13,561 bases of DNA, taken from positions 1 through 13,561 of the forward strand of contig CAZJHS010000077.1 of the NCBI GenBank assembly GCA_964545895.1, given 5' to 3'. This DNA comes from UBA6183 sp964545895. GTDB taxonomy: Bacteria; Bacteroidota; Bacteroidia; UKL13-3. Positions 13,335 to 13,561 of this stretch are shown here, piece by piece. Within the stretch, counting starts at the first letter, position 1. Each line of letters begins with the position of its first letter. Position numbers and translations under genes: made by a program. A model generated the notes under the pieces. It made no database searches and was not told the origin of the DNA. It worked only from the letters and a program-made list of their open reading frames with translations.

Positions 13335-13561
13335 ATGAAAAAGGTATACAGTTTATTTATTGCGCTAATGGCTATCTGTATGGTAGCAAATGCGCAGTCG
13401 CAACTGGGCGAACTTCGTGGTAAAATCATCGATGCTAAATCCAAAAAGGCATTAGATTATGCGAGTATCACGCTTGAGTTGAACGGCATTGTTAAAGCCC
13501 AAGTTTTATCAGATGATGATGGTGAATTTATCATCAAACCACTACAACCTGGTACTTACAC
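13335..13561 (+). CDS. Exported protein with N-terminal carboxypeptidase-regulatory-like domain (3' truncated)
   Basis: 75 codons are visible and the frame runs off the window. ATG 13335 starts a clear signal peptide (MKKVYSLFIALMAICMVANA, then QSQ), with the Ala-x-Ala/Gln junction common in Bacteroidota. After it, ELRGKIIDAKSKKALDYASI begins a CarboxypepD_reg-like / Cna-B-type beta-sandwich: a G-x-I-x-D strand, a DDDGEFII strand and the PLQPGTYT turn. In this phylum such a domain usually begins TonB-dependent receptors (SusC-like), or single-domain proteins with a peptidase or adhesin part. Which of these applies cannot be told from the visible part. No start codon competitor is present. Confidence 0.85.
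   Translation, partial: MKKVYSLFIALMAICMVANAQSQLGELRGKIIDAKSKKALDYASITLELNGIVKAQVLSDDDGEFIIKPLQPGTY

Noticed and set aside
1..13561. CRISPR array, IS element or integron
   Set aside because: No regularly spaced repeats, transposase or integrase reading frames, or terminal inverted repeats were seen on either strand.

Overview
The window looks like chromosomal DNA from a member of the Bacteroidota. The DNA is AT-rich, and start codons lack Shine-Dalgarno sequences. Many genes are preceded by the Bacteroidota -7 box TAnnTTTG, some with a TTG at about -33. The proteins also match this phylum: the Bacteroidota-type NdpA, and a CarboxypepD_reg-type exported protein at the right edge. I cannot name a genus. 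I see no insertion sequence, prophage, CRISPR array or other clear island; this is mostly core gene content.

Layout. (1) 1-360: the 3' end of parB and a bidirectional terminator. (2) 390-2681, minus strand: an NdpA/YejK-type nucleoid protein gene with its own promoter. Upstream of it is a three-gene cluster of an unknown helical protein, a holin-X/YqjE-like membrane protein and an unknown coiled-coil protein. (3) 2738-3471, plus strand: promoter, rplU, rpmA and terminator. (4) 3477-5450, minus strand: an exported redoxin overlapping a lipoprotein that combines a c-type haem domain with a PHM-like copper domain. (5) 5486-6184, plus strand: msrA with a lipoprotein-like leader. (6) 6155-6596: a 440-base non-coding stretch holding two terminators, a partial duplication of a tRNA 3' end, tRNA(CAT) and a repeat-rich promoter region. 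(7) 6597-7439: a GH25 lysozyme gene and terminator. (8) 7457-10045, minus strand: pepA then pdxA, probably one operon. (9) 10086-13239, plus strand: rsmA overlapping mgtE, then a D-2-hydroxyacid dehydrogenase. (10) 13335-end: the start of an exported protein with a carboxypeptidase-regulatory-like domain.

Most genes are housekeeping: chromosome partitioning, ribosomal proteins, 16S rRNA methylation, Mg2+ transport, B6 synthesis, peptide breakdown. The least understood parts are the redoxin/cytochrome/PHM-like pair, which has a full set of candidate haem and copper ligands but no function I know, and the yqj-like membrane cluster. Three predicted promoters end only 4-5 nt before the start codon, which suggests leaderless mRNAs.
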